Shown here: positions 7,254 to 13,339 of the stretch, piece by piece
Numbering within the stretch: the stretch's first letter is position 1
Layout: the number at the start of each line of letters is the position of its first letter
Assembly (NCBI GenBank): GCA_031552355.1
Contig: JAVBMO010000084.1
Location: forward strand, 1-13,339
Direction: 5' to 3'
From: JAVBMO01 sp031552355
GTDB taxonomy: Bacteria; Bacteroidota; Bacteroidia; Bacteroidales; P3
Length of the DNA: 13,339 nucleotides
Notes under the pieces: model-generated
Databases searched by the model: none
What the model saw: the letters and a program-made list of their open reading frames with translations, nothing else
Told to the model about the DNA's origin: nothing
Translations under genes and position numbers: made by a program

Positions 7254-9056
7254 TTAGCTTTTCGAAGCTCTTTTTCTATCTAATTCGTCCAAAAGAATTT
7301 TGCGCAAACGCAATGATTTCGGCGTTACTTCCAAATATTCATCTTCGCCGATATACTCCATGGATTCTTCCAAAGAAAATTTTACCGCCGGTGCAATAGA
7401 TGTCTTCTCATCAGAACCGGAAGCCCGCATATTGGTTAGCTTTTTGGAAGCTGTAACATTGATTACCAAATCGTCAGGACGAATATGTTCGCCGATTACT
7501 TGACCGCAATACACATCTTCACCCGGATCAACAAAGAAAGTTCCACGGTCTTGCAATTTATCTATGGAATATGCTACCGAAGTTCCGGTTTCTTTCACAA
7601 TCAACGAACCCATTCTGCGTCCGCCGATTTCGCCCTTCCAAGGCCCGTATTCTTGAAAACGATGCGCCATAATGGCCTCGCCCTCAGAAACTGTCAAAAC
7701 TTGGTTCCGTAAACCGATAATACCTCTCGAAGGAATCGAAAATTCCAATTGGGAGCGGTCGCCTTTTGAATCTATCGAAATAATTTCTCCCTTTCTTTGC
7801 GTTACCAATTCAATTACTTTTCCTGCAAATCCTTCAGGTACCAATACGGTTAAATGTTCTATCGGCTCACATTTTTTTCCGTCAATTTCTTTCAAAATTA
7901 CTTGTGGTTGACCTACTTGTAATTCATAACCTTCGCGACGCATGGTTTCTATCAAAATTGACAAGTGCAAAATTCCACGGCCGAAAACCAGCAAAGCATC
8001 CGGCGAATTGGTTTCATGAATACGCAATGCTAGATTTTTCTCTAATTCCTTAAACAAACGATCGCGAAGATGGCGCGAGGTTACAAATTTTCCTTCACGT
8101 CCGAAAAATGGTGAATTATTGATAGTAAACAACATACTCATTGTCGGCTCATCAATTTTGATAGGCACCAATGGATCCGGATTTTCAACATCGCAAATAG
8201 AATCGCCTATATCAAAATTATCGACGCCCAAAATAGCGCAAATTTCGCCGGGTTCTACAGGTGTTTTTGTTTTTTCTTTAGCCAAACCTTCAAAAATATA
8301 CAATTCTTTGATACGTGTTTTTTCTATCGAACCGTCGCGTTTCACTAATGATACATCCTGGCCGGCTTGTATGGTCCCTCTTTGCAAACGACCTACAGCA
8401 ATACGTCCTACATAAGAAGAATAATCCAAGGAAGAAATCATCATTTGCAAATTTCCCTCCTCTGCTTTTAAAGGGGGAATGGTTTTTATAATGGTGTCTA
8501 TAAGGAATGAAACATCTTCAGTTGGGGTTTCCCATGATTCTCCCATCCAGCCTTGTTTAGAAGAACCGTAAACCGTTGGAAAATCTAATTGATCTTCGGT
8601 TGCACCCAAGTTAAACATCAAATCGAAAACAGCTTCTTGGGTTTCATCAGGACGACAGTTGGGTTTATCCACTTTATTGATAACCACAATGGGTTTCAGA
8701 TTTAATTCTATAGCCTTTTGCAATACAAAACGGGTTTGTGGCATAGGGCCTTCAAAAGCATCCACAACCAAGAGAACTCCATCAGCCATATTCAAAACAC
8801 GTTCCACTTCACCGCCAAAGTCACTATGGCCGGGAGTATCAATAATATTTATCTTATGGTCTTTATAGCGTATCGACACATTTTTAGACAAAATGGTAAT
8901 CCCTCTTTCTCTTTCCAAATCGTTGTTATCTAACAAAAGATCTGTTACTTCCTGATTATCTCTAAAAAGTTTTGCTTGATGAAGCAGACGATCCACAAGA
9001 GTAGTTTTTCCGTGATCGACGTGGGCAATGATTGCAATGTTTAGTACGTTTTGCAT
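7254..9056 (-). CDS. typA: Ribosome-associated translational GTPase TypA/BipA
   Basis: TypA is an EF-G-like GTPase that binds the 70S ribosome and supports 50S assembly and growth under cold or other stress. The 600-residue length is normal. GTPase motifs are in order: AHVDHGKT (G1, 11-18), RGIT (G2, 51-54), DTPGH (G3, 73-77), NKVD (G4, 127-130) and a GSSK element (164-167) as G5. A beta-barrel domain II follows (about 205-295). Then come the EF-G III-like (about 300-390) and V-like (about 395-480) domains, and the TypA-specific C-terminal domain (about 480-600) with GGRRMGSLI and a basic end. The start is the ATG directly before the first beta strand. The gene stands alone with its own terminator. 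No perfect promoter was found; TATTTCTG at 9152-9159 with TTTG at 9178-9181 (- strand) is the best candidate. An exact TTGAT-N4-ATCAA box lies in the leader. Confidence 0.97.
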   Translation of the reverse strand: MQNVLNIAIIAHVDHGKTTLVDRLLHQAKLFRDNQEVTDLLLDNNDLERERGITILSKNVSIRYKDHKINIIDTPGHSDFGGEVERVLNMADGVLLVVDAFEGPMPQTRFVLQKAIELNLKPIVVINKVDKPNCRPDETQEAVFDLMFNLGATEDQLDFPTVYGSSKQGWMGESWETPTEDVSFLIDTIIKTIPPLKAEEGNLQMMISSLDYSSYVGRIAVGRLQRGTIQAGQDVSLVKRDGSIEKTRIKELYIFEGLAKEKTKTPVEPGEICAILGVDNFDIGDSICDVENPDPLVPIKIDEPTMSMLFTINNSPFFGREGKFVTSRHLRDRLFKELEKNLALRIHETNSPDALLVFGRGILHLSILIETMRREGYELQVGQPQVILKEIDGKKCEPIEHLTVLVPEGFAGKVIELVTQRKGEIISIDSKGDRSQLEFSIPSRGIIGLRNQVLTVSEGEAIMAHRFQEYGPWKGEIGGRRMGSLIVKETGTSVAYSIDKLQDRGTFFVDPGEDVYCGQVIGEHIRPDDLVINVTASKKLTNMRASGSDEKTSIAPAVKFSLEESMEYIGEDEYLEVTPKSLRLRKILLDELDRKRASKS

Positions 9057-9070
9057 GAAAGATGTTTTTA

Positions 9071-9084
9071 TTGATCTAAATCAA
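9071..9084. promoter_or_regulatory. FNR/CRP-type palindrome before typA
   Basis: TTGAT (9071-9075), four bases, and ATCAA (9080-9084) match the FNR half-site consensus exactly. The site lies 14 bases upstream of the typA ATG, downstream of any likely promoter, so a bound factor would be expected to repress. The sequence match is direct. The regulator and its effect are inferred, and an A+T-rich leader makes a chance match possible. Confidence 0.35.
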
Positions 9085-9178
9085 TCAATTATTATATGAA
9101 CTTGCTACAGATAAGATATTTCTTTCATTTAAGAAGTCATATTAAGACTTTCAGAAATATTTTACAATATTTATAATC

Positions 9179-9205
9179 AAAAAAGCCCTGCATTTCTGCA
9201 AGGCT
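9179..9205 (-). terminator. Terminator of the tRNA operon
   Basis: Arms 9184-9192 and 9197-9205 form a 9-bp stem with a 4-base loop (GAAA on the - strand). There is one G-U wobble. Six T residues follow on the - strand. It begins 22 bases after the end of tRNA-Arg, the last tRNA of the operon. Confidence 0.85.
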
Positions 9206-9227
9206 CGTAAGATATTGTTTTTCTGCG

Positions 9228-9301
9228 TGATCCAGTCAGGATTCGAACCTGAGACCTACTGCTTAGAAGGCAGTTGCTCTATCCAGCTGAGCTACTGGAC
9301 C
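9228..9301 (-). tRNA. tRNA-Arg (anticodon TCT)
   Basis: The 74-base cloverleaf is complete. The acceptor stem GGTCCAG/CTGGATC has one G-U pair. The anticodon stem ACTGC/GCAGT carries loop CTTCTAA, and the T stem TCAGG/CCTGA carries loop TTCGAAT. The discriminator is A and the CCA tail is not encoded. It reads AGA (and AGG by wobble). It is third in the tRNA operon and follows a terminator-like hairpin by only 5 bases. Confidence 0.97.
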
Positions 9302-9306
9302 ATCTT

Positions 9307-9338
9307 AAAAAAAGGAATTACGAAAAGTAATTCCTTTT
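9307..9338 (-). terminator. Terminator-like hairpin between tRNA-Pro and tRNA-Arg
   Basis: Arms 9310-9321 and 9327-9338 are a perfect 12-bp inverted repeat with a 5-base loop. On the - strand the right arm runs into a stretch of seven T (9307-9313, partly within the stem). It begins 3 bases after tRNA-Pro and ends 5 bases before tRNA-Arg. As a terminator it would cut tRNA-Arg off from the operon promoter. It could instead be partial attenuation or an RNase processing signal. Confidence 0.65.
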
Positions 9339-9341
9339 CAG

Positions 9342-9416
9342 TCGGGGTAGCAGGATTCGAACCTGCGACCTCCTGCTCCCAAAGCAGGCGCGATAGCCGG
9401 ACTACGCTATACCCCG
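9342..9416 (-). tRNA. tRNA-Pro (anticodon TGG)
   Basis: The acceptor stem CGGGGTA/TACCCCG is perfect. The anticodon stem CCTGC/GCAGG has loop TTTGGGA with anticodon TGG, and the T stem GCAGG/CCTGC has loop TTCGAAT. The gene is 75 bases long, the discriminator is A, and CCA is not encoded. It is the second gene of the operon, 12 bases after tRNA-Ser. Confidence 0.97.
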
Positions 9417-9428
9417 TAGTTTTTCTTG

Positions 9429-9515
9429 CGGTGAAGGGGGGATTCGAACCCCCGGTACGGTTACCCGTACGACAGTTTAGCAAACTGTTGGTTTCAGCCA
9501 CTCACCCACCTCACC
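9429..9515 (-). tRNA. tRNA-Ser (anticodon GCT)
   Basis: This class II tRNA has 87 bases. The acceptor stem GGTGAGG/CTTCACC includes one G-U pair. The anticodon loop is TTGCTAA (GCT, reading AGC and AGU). The long variable arm is a GTACGG/CCGTAC stem with loop GTAA, and the T stem is CGGGG or GGGGG pairing with CCCCC. The discriminator is G, usual for serine tRNAs, and CCA is not encoded. It is the first gene of the operon, about 12 bases after the promoter's -7 element. Confidence 0.97.
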
Positions 9516-9526
9516 AAATCAGGCTG

Positions 9527-9558
9527 CAAAATTAGTGAAAATATTTTATTTACACAAA
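9527..9558 (-). promoter_or_regulatory. Promoter of the tRNA-Ser/Pro/Arg operon
   Basis: On the - strand TTTG (9555-9558), 20 spacer bases and TAATTTTG (9527-9534) are an excellent match to the Bacteroidetes promoter. Transcription would start only a few bases before tRNA-Ser, typical for stable-RNA genes. Confidence 0.82.
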
Positions 9559-9567
9559 TTTTATTTG

Positions 9568-9592
9568 AACAAAAGCTTGAAAAAACAAGCTT
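9568..9592 (-). terminator. Probable terminator of the gldF-gldG-DUF4340 operon
   Basis: Arms 9573-9579 and 9586-9592 (AAGCTTG/CAAGCTT) form a perfect 7-bp stem around six identical bases. On the - strand a short T-rich tail (TTGTTC) follows. It lies 40 bases after the last stop of the operon and just upstream of the tRNA promoter. The stem is short, so efficiency is uncertain. Confidence 0.55.
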
Positions 9593-9631
9593 CCTATCTA
9601 TTTCACCAAGATTTTTAAGGTGTTAGCAAAA

Positions 9632-10693
9632 TTATTTTATAATAAAATATCCTGCGGGCTGCAACATATTGTCAAAAACATAGTACTGAATCAGTACAGT
9701 ATCTGGCATCGAAGTGAATGTTGCATACATTTTATTTACATCCATCACTTCGGTCAGATCTCCTTTTCCTGTCGTAACATGGCTATATGGATTAACCATC
9801 CGTCCAAAAGTTTTCATTTGCATAGTTTTGCCGGCCGTATCGGTCAAGGTTACGATATATTGAGGGCCTTTTGCAAAAACAATATCTTTTTCTTCCTGAG
9901 GGATACCAATAGCTATTTGGTCGAAATTGGCATTGGTGAAGCTTGTCAAAAAATTAGCAACGCGGTTGCTGTCAAAACGGTTTAAAATACTTCCGTCTGC
10001 CAGCGTGAAGTTAAAAGAATTATCAGGTGTTTTTGTAACTGTGTAGGATTGTTCTGGCGTTGTTGGAATTTCCACTTTTACTTGTTGAATAGCAAACACA
10101 TTGGTATTGAATATTTCCTGACTGTACCACATACGGGGGTTTGCAATAAAGCGTGGTGTTAGAAATCCTCTAAATCCGGGGATATGAACAACCATGGGGC
10201 CTCGCTTGTCATTTTCTTTAAACATCAAGGTTCCTAAATTATCCTGAGTTTCCCTACCTACGTAAATGGTTTTGGTTAGTTTTTCACGAGGGAATAATTT
10301 TATTTTTCCCAAATCAATAAAATAGCCTTGTTCATATATTTCTATTTTGGTACCTGAAGCAGCTATATCTCTGATGGCATTGTCTTTGGCCGCAATAGAA
10401 ACCGGATATTTAATTCTCATTTCCTCTAAAGTTCCCAACAACATGTGGATTTTAGGTAAATTGCCTTTGTATTTACTGTCTATTGTCCAAGTACTGTCAG
10501 CATTCTTTGTCATCAACACCTGTTGGTTGTACTTGTCTGCCATGAAAATTTTGGTTATTCCATTGACATTTTCCACATGGTAATCTTGTTTTAATGTAGA
10601 TTTTTTGGTGGAAAACATTACAAAAAAAATGGCTAAAACTGCCAATAACAAAGTGCTTCCAAGAATAACCAAAGTTCTTTTTTTACGTGTCAT
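9632..10693 (-). CDS. Membrane-anchored DUF4340-family protein of the gldFG operon
   Basis: The 353-residue protein has one N-terminal membrane anchor (about residues 7-27, preceded by RKKR, so the rest should lie outside the cytoplasm). A long soluble domain rich in beta strands follows, with repeated segments of the type found in DUF4340 proteins. These proteins accompany GldG-type ABC transporter components in many bacteria, and their biochemical role is not known. I chose the ATG at 10691-10693, 19 bases after the gldG stop. The frame extends upstream to another ATG at 10744, but that would overlap gldG by 32 bases and add 17 residues before the basic, membrane-anchor N-terminus. It is the last gene of the operon. 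The family assignment is by pattern and context. The pairing with GldG suggests that it works with the transporter complex in the envelope. Confidence 0.72.
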   Translation of the reverse strand: MTRKKRTLVILGSTLLLAVLAIFFVMFSTKKSTLKQDYHVENVNGITKIFMADKYNQQVLMTKNADSTWTIDSKYKGNLPKIHMLLGTLEEMRIKYPVSIAAKDNAIRDIAASGTKIEIYEQGYFIDLGKIKLFPREKLTKTIYVGRETQDNLGTLMFKENDKRGPMVVHIPGFRGFLTPRFIANPRMWYSQEIFNTNVFAIQQVKVEIPTTPEQSYTVTKTPDNSFNFTLADGSILNRFDSNRVANFLTSFTNANFDQIAIGIPQEEKDIVFAKGPQYIVTLTDTAGKTMQMKTFGRMVNPYSHVTTGKGDLTEVMDVNKMYATFTSMPDTVLIQYYVFDNMLQPAGYFIIK

Positions 10694-10712
10694 AAACCTG
10701 ATATTAAATAAG

Positions 10713-12476
10713 TTATTTTTTAGTATATCTGTGACGTTTAACAAAATAAAGCGAAATACCGAAAATCAAAACCAAACCAATTGGCAAAATTACGTTCAAC
10801 AAGCGAATGCCGGTTTCATGTTCTTTTATTTTCATAGGATCCATTTTCCTGATTTTGATTTCGCGAGACCGTGAATCCAAATAATCTTTATCTCCGCAAA
10901 GATAGTTCAGTGCGTTGAGTAAGAAATCTTTGTTGCCAAAAGTCATTCGAGTATATTGGTCATAGCCCAAAGGGTATGGGTATCCGTATTTGTGATTGAA
11001 TTGACTTTTAGCAATATCTCCATCGCCGACTACAATCATTTTCGCAGGAACACCTTTGCTTCTAAATTCCATTTCCGGCGCATTTTCTATTTCCGGCGCG
11101 ATACGGTTCCTAAAAGCAGATTCAAATTCCCCTTCAAGCAATACAGCAACAGGTACGAAGTGTTTGTTGTAAAGACGTTCTTGAGGTTCTTGCGAAGCTT
11201 CATCCAAACGTATTTCGGCAGGTGCATTTAGAATTCTTGAAAAACGCGATGTGGTCAAAAGGATGGTTTTGTTGATAGCGTTTTCCAAAGTGTCTACACT
11301 GCTGACAAATTCTGATTTTACCGGATTTAGATTTTTTACAATCGGATGGTCTGAACCGGCATACAATTCGGGGAAGAAAACCCATGGAACCAAGCTGATT
11401 ACAGGCTTTTCACCAACAGAGGAGGTTTTCATCGGAATTGGGATACAGTTGATGTCCATGACTAAATTCGGATTTACCCGAACACCGTATTTAAACAATT
11501 GGTTTTCGATGCGCAATGGCATTTTCAGCGCTATAGTTGATTCCTGAAATTGAAGGCTATCCATGCTGGCATTCAAAGGGTCAATCAACCAAAGCACACT
11601 TCCGCCACGCATAATATATTGGTCTATGATAAAAAGGTCTTTATCGGAAAAAGCTTGCGTAGGTTGTGCTATAACCAATGCGTCGAACTTATTATGATAG
11701 CGTACTTTGCTTGAATCTTTGGAATCGGCAGACAATGTGGCGAGGCTGTTAATATGCCCATCTATTAATACAGAATCCAGAATATAATATTCGCTCAATG
11801 AATAAATAAGGTCATATAATTTTACACTCGACATTTCGCCATGCCCTACCACAAATCCAATATTTTTTTTGTGGGTCAAAGTCATTTTACGAACGGCATC
11901 GCTTAGTTCATATTCCAAAGATTCGATGGAACTGTTTAAAAGATTTTCGTCATCCGAGAAACGTTGCGCTTTCAATAGTTGTATAGTGGCTTCCCTGCCT
12001 TTGTAAGTTACATCGGCACAAGGGAAAATCATTTGTTCGGTAACTTTTCCGTCTTTGCCTTGTGTTCTTATAGAAGAGGGCTGAAATCCTTTTTCAATCA
12101 TTCTTTGGTAAAAGCCACGCCTGTCAGCTTCGGGAATTTCATTGATGTTGAAAAATTCGTATTCCACATATTTATTGTAAGCCCTGAACTGATTTAGCAT
12201 TTCTTTGGTTTCGTTCCTCAAACGTTTGAAATCCGAAGGAAGATCACCTTCCAAGTAAATCTTAAAATACACATAATCGTCCACATTTTTCAGCATTTTT
12301 TTTGTGCTTTGCGAAAGAGTGTAACGTTTTTCGGACGTCAAATCGAAACGGGTAAAAAGGTAGCTGCCAATGATATTCAAAAAAACAATTACCAGAAGCC
12401 CTGCAAAAAATTCTATCAAGTGGCTTCGTTTAATGCTTTGTTTTTGAGTTTGTTTTTTGAAAAAACTTAGTTTCAT
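10713..12476 (-). CDS. gldG: GldG, gliding-motility-type ABC transporter auxiliary protein
   Basis: GldG belongs to the ABC-type uncharacterised transport family and, with GldF and the ATPase GldA, forms an ABC transporter first defined in gliding Flavobacterium. The 587-residue protein has a short basic cytoplasmic start, a first membrane helix (about 21-43), and the signature KRYTLSQSTKKML (about 51-63). The large extracytoplasmic region begins with a thioredoxin-like part (VYFKIYLEGDLPSDFKRL). A core domain follows with GFVVGHGE and a GGSVLWLIDP strand. A second helix lies near the C-terminus (about 558-579) before a basic tail. The start is the ATG 54 bases after gldF. No gldA lies next to it in the window, as is usual, since gldA is often unlinked. 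Non-gliding Bacteroidales also carry these genes, so motility cannot be concluded. Confidence 0.9.
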   Translation of the reverse strand: MKLSFFKKQTQKQSIKRSHLIEFFAGLLVIVFLNIIGSYLFTRFDLTSEKRYTLSQSTKKMLKNVDDYVYFKIYLEGDLPSDFKRLRNETKEMLNQFRAYNKYVEYEFFNINEIPEADRRGFYQRMIEKGFQPSSIRTQGKDGKVTEQMIFPCADVTYKGREATIQLLKAQRFSDDENLLNSSIESLEYELSDAVRKMTLTHKKNIGFVVGHGEMSSVKLYDLIYSLSEYYILDSVLIDGHINSLATLSADSKDSSKVRYHNKFDALVIAQPTQAFSDKDLFIIDQYIMRGGSVLWLIDPLNASMDSLQFQESTIALKMPLRIENQLFKYGVRVNPNLVMDINCIPIPMKTSSVGEKPVISLVPWVFFPELYAGSDHPIVKNLNPVKSEFVSSVDTLENAINKTILLTTSRFSRILNAPAEIRLDEASQEPQERLYNKHFVPVAVLLEGEFESAFRNRIAPEIENAPEMEFRSKGVPAKMIVVGDGDIAKSQFNHKYGYPYPLGYDQYTRMTFGNKDFLLNALNYLCGDKDYLDSRSREIKIRKMDPMKIKEHETGIRLLNVILPIGLVLIFGISLYFVKRHRYTKK

Positions 12477-12530
12477 TCTTTAATCTATAAAATTAAAATA
12501 ACTGATGACTTAACAATGGTTTTCCTGATT

Positions 12531-13268
12531 TTACTTTTTCCATTTACGGCTTTGCAAAACCAAATGGGTAAGCATAATAAAAAATGCATTTATGCTTAGG
12601 AAATAGAGCAAATCCCTTGTATCAATCACTCCACGGCTCAAAGAGGTGTAATGATAATTCATGCCCAAAGATTGAATAAACAAATCGAATTTGCCGAAAA
12701 ACGAAAACGTATAAATGGCCTCAAAACCCAAATAGAAAAACAGGCAAAGGAAAGCTGCAATGATAAACGACACAATTTGATTGGAGCTCAAAGATGAGGC
12801 AAAAACGCCAATAGAAACAAAGGAGGTTCCCAAAAGCAGCAAGCCTATGTAAGAGCCAAAGGTTCCTCCGGTGTCAATATTTCCTGTCGGCATACCCAGC
12901 CAGCAAACGCTTGCATAATAGATAAGCGTGGGCAATAGTGCAAAAAGCACCAATACACAGCCTGCAAAATATTTTGCCAAAATAATTTTATAATCGTTTA
13001 TTGGTTTAGTGAGTAACAATTCCATGGTCCCACCACGTTTTTCTTCGGCAAACATTCTCATGGTTATGGCCGGAATAAGAAATAAAAAAACGAAAGGCCC
13101 CAACATAAAAAGGCTGTCGAGAGTGGAAAAACCGTAATCCAAAATATTGAAATCGGTTTGCAAAACCCATAAAAACAGGCCATTCATCAACAAAAAAACG
13201 ATAATGGTTATATAACCTATCAATGAAGACAAAAAACTACTGAGCTCTTTTTTGAAAAGTGTGAACAT
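12531..13268 (-). CDS. gldF: GldF, ABC transporter permease of the GldAFG complex
   Basis: This ABC-2 type permease of 245 residues has six hydrophobic segments: about 15-35, 54-72, 100-122, 133-157, 164-185 and 221-238. The motif EEKRGGTMELLLTKP (75-89) after the second helix is the cytoplasmic coupling element typical of ABC-2 permeases that contact the ATPase. The substrate is unknown. The gene is first in the operon gldF-gldG-DUF4340, and the start ATG lies 39 bases after a near-ideal promoter -7 element. There is no Shine-Dalgarno sequence; the leader is A+T-rich, usual in this phylum. The ATPase GldA must be supplied from elsewhere in the genome. Confidence 0.92.
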   Translation of the reverse strand: MFTLFKKELSSFLSSLIGYITIIVFLLMNGLFLWVLQTDFNILDYGFSTLDSLFMLGPFVFLFLIPAITMRMFAEEKRGGTMELLLTKPINDYKIILAKYFAGCVLVLFALLPTLIYYASVCWLGMPTGNIDTGGTFGSYIGLLLLGTSFVSIGVFASSLSSNQIVSFIIAAFLCLFFYLGFEAIYTFSFFGKFDLFIQSLGMNYHYTSLSRGVIDTRDLLYFLSINAFFIMLTHLVLQSRKWKK

Positions 13269-13307
13269 AATTTAAAATATAATCATTAGAATTTTCAGCT
13301 GTTTAAG

Positions 13308-13338
13308 CAAAAATAAAACAGTTGAAACAATTAGCAAA
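13308..13338 (-). promoter_or_regulatory. Promoter of the gldF-gldG-DUF4340 operon
   Basis: On the - strand TTTG (13335-13338), 19 bases and TATTTTTG (13308-13315) fit the Bacteroidetes consensus with ideal spacing. This makes gldF the first gene of its transcript, although sequence upstream of the window is not visible. Confidence 0.75.
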
Positions 13339-13339
13339 A

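Noticed and set aside
9152..9181. typA promoter TTTG-N18-TATTTCTG on the - strand
   Set aside because: The -7 element has one mismatch and the -33 element overlaps the T-tract of the tRNA terminator, so it is mentioned only as the best available candidate and not listed as a feature.
9215..9535. A 106-codon + strand open frame and a 69-codon - strand frame (9292-9501)
   Set aside because: Both run through three tRNA genes. Phrases such as GFEPAT are the familiar false translation of antisense T-loops.
10694..10744. Upstream ATG at 10744 as the start of the DUF4340 protein
   Set aside because: It would overlap gldG by 32 bases and place 17 extra residues before an already complete basic-plus-membrane-anchor N-terminus.

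Overview
The window comes from a chromosome of the phylum Bacteroidota (Bacteroidetes), probably an anaerobic or fermentative member. Four things support this. It contains the C-terminal end of the type IX secretion translocon SprA and a gldF-gldG pair, both characteristic of the phylum. Most transcription units are preceded by the Bacteroidetes sigma-factor promoter (-33 TTTG or TTG, about 18-22 bases, then -7 TAnnTTTG). Shine-Dalgarno sequences are generally absent. The membrane pyrophosphatase is of the K+-dependent type common in the phylum.

Layout from left to right. (1) On the + strand, the last 126 codons of sprA, then aroQ (type II 3-dehydroquinase of the shikimate pathway), closed by a hairpin shared with the convergent gene. 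(2) On the - strand, a pyrophosphate-centred neighbourhood: hppA (ion-pumping membrane pyrophosphatase) and, downstream of its terminator and with its own promoter(s), a 1152-residue protein that I interpret as a pyrophosphate-type phosphoenolpyruvate carboxykinase (PPi-PEPCK). (3) typA/bipA, a ribosome-associated GTPase, on the - strand with a nested-hairpin terminator and an exact TTGAT-N4-ATCAA (FNR/CRP-type) palindrome just before its start codon. (4) A - strand tRNA operon, Ser(GCT)-Pro(TGG)-Arg(TCT), with a clear promoter, a clear final terminator and an unexpected terminator-like hairpin between the Pro and Arg genes. (5) A - strand operon gldF-gldG-DUF4340, encoding ABC-transporter-type membrane components, with its promoter at the right edge of the window.

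The most interesting part is the hppA/PPi-PEPCK pair. PPi-PEPCK interconverts PEP + CO2 + Pi with oxaloacetate + PPi. A membrane pyrophosphatase next door could turn the PPi released by PEP carboxylation into a Na+ or H+ gradient, so carbon fixation into C4 acids would be coupled to energy conservation. The individual protein families are known. The coupling is my inference. No CRISPR array, insertion sequence, phage gene or other clearly mobile DNA was seen.
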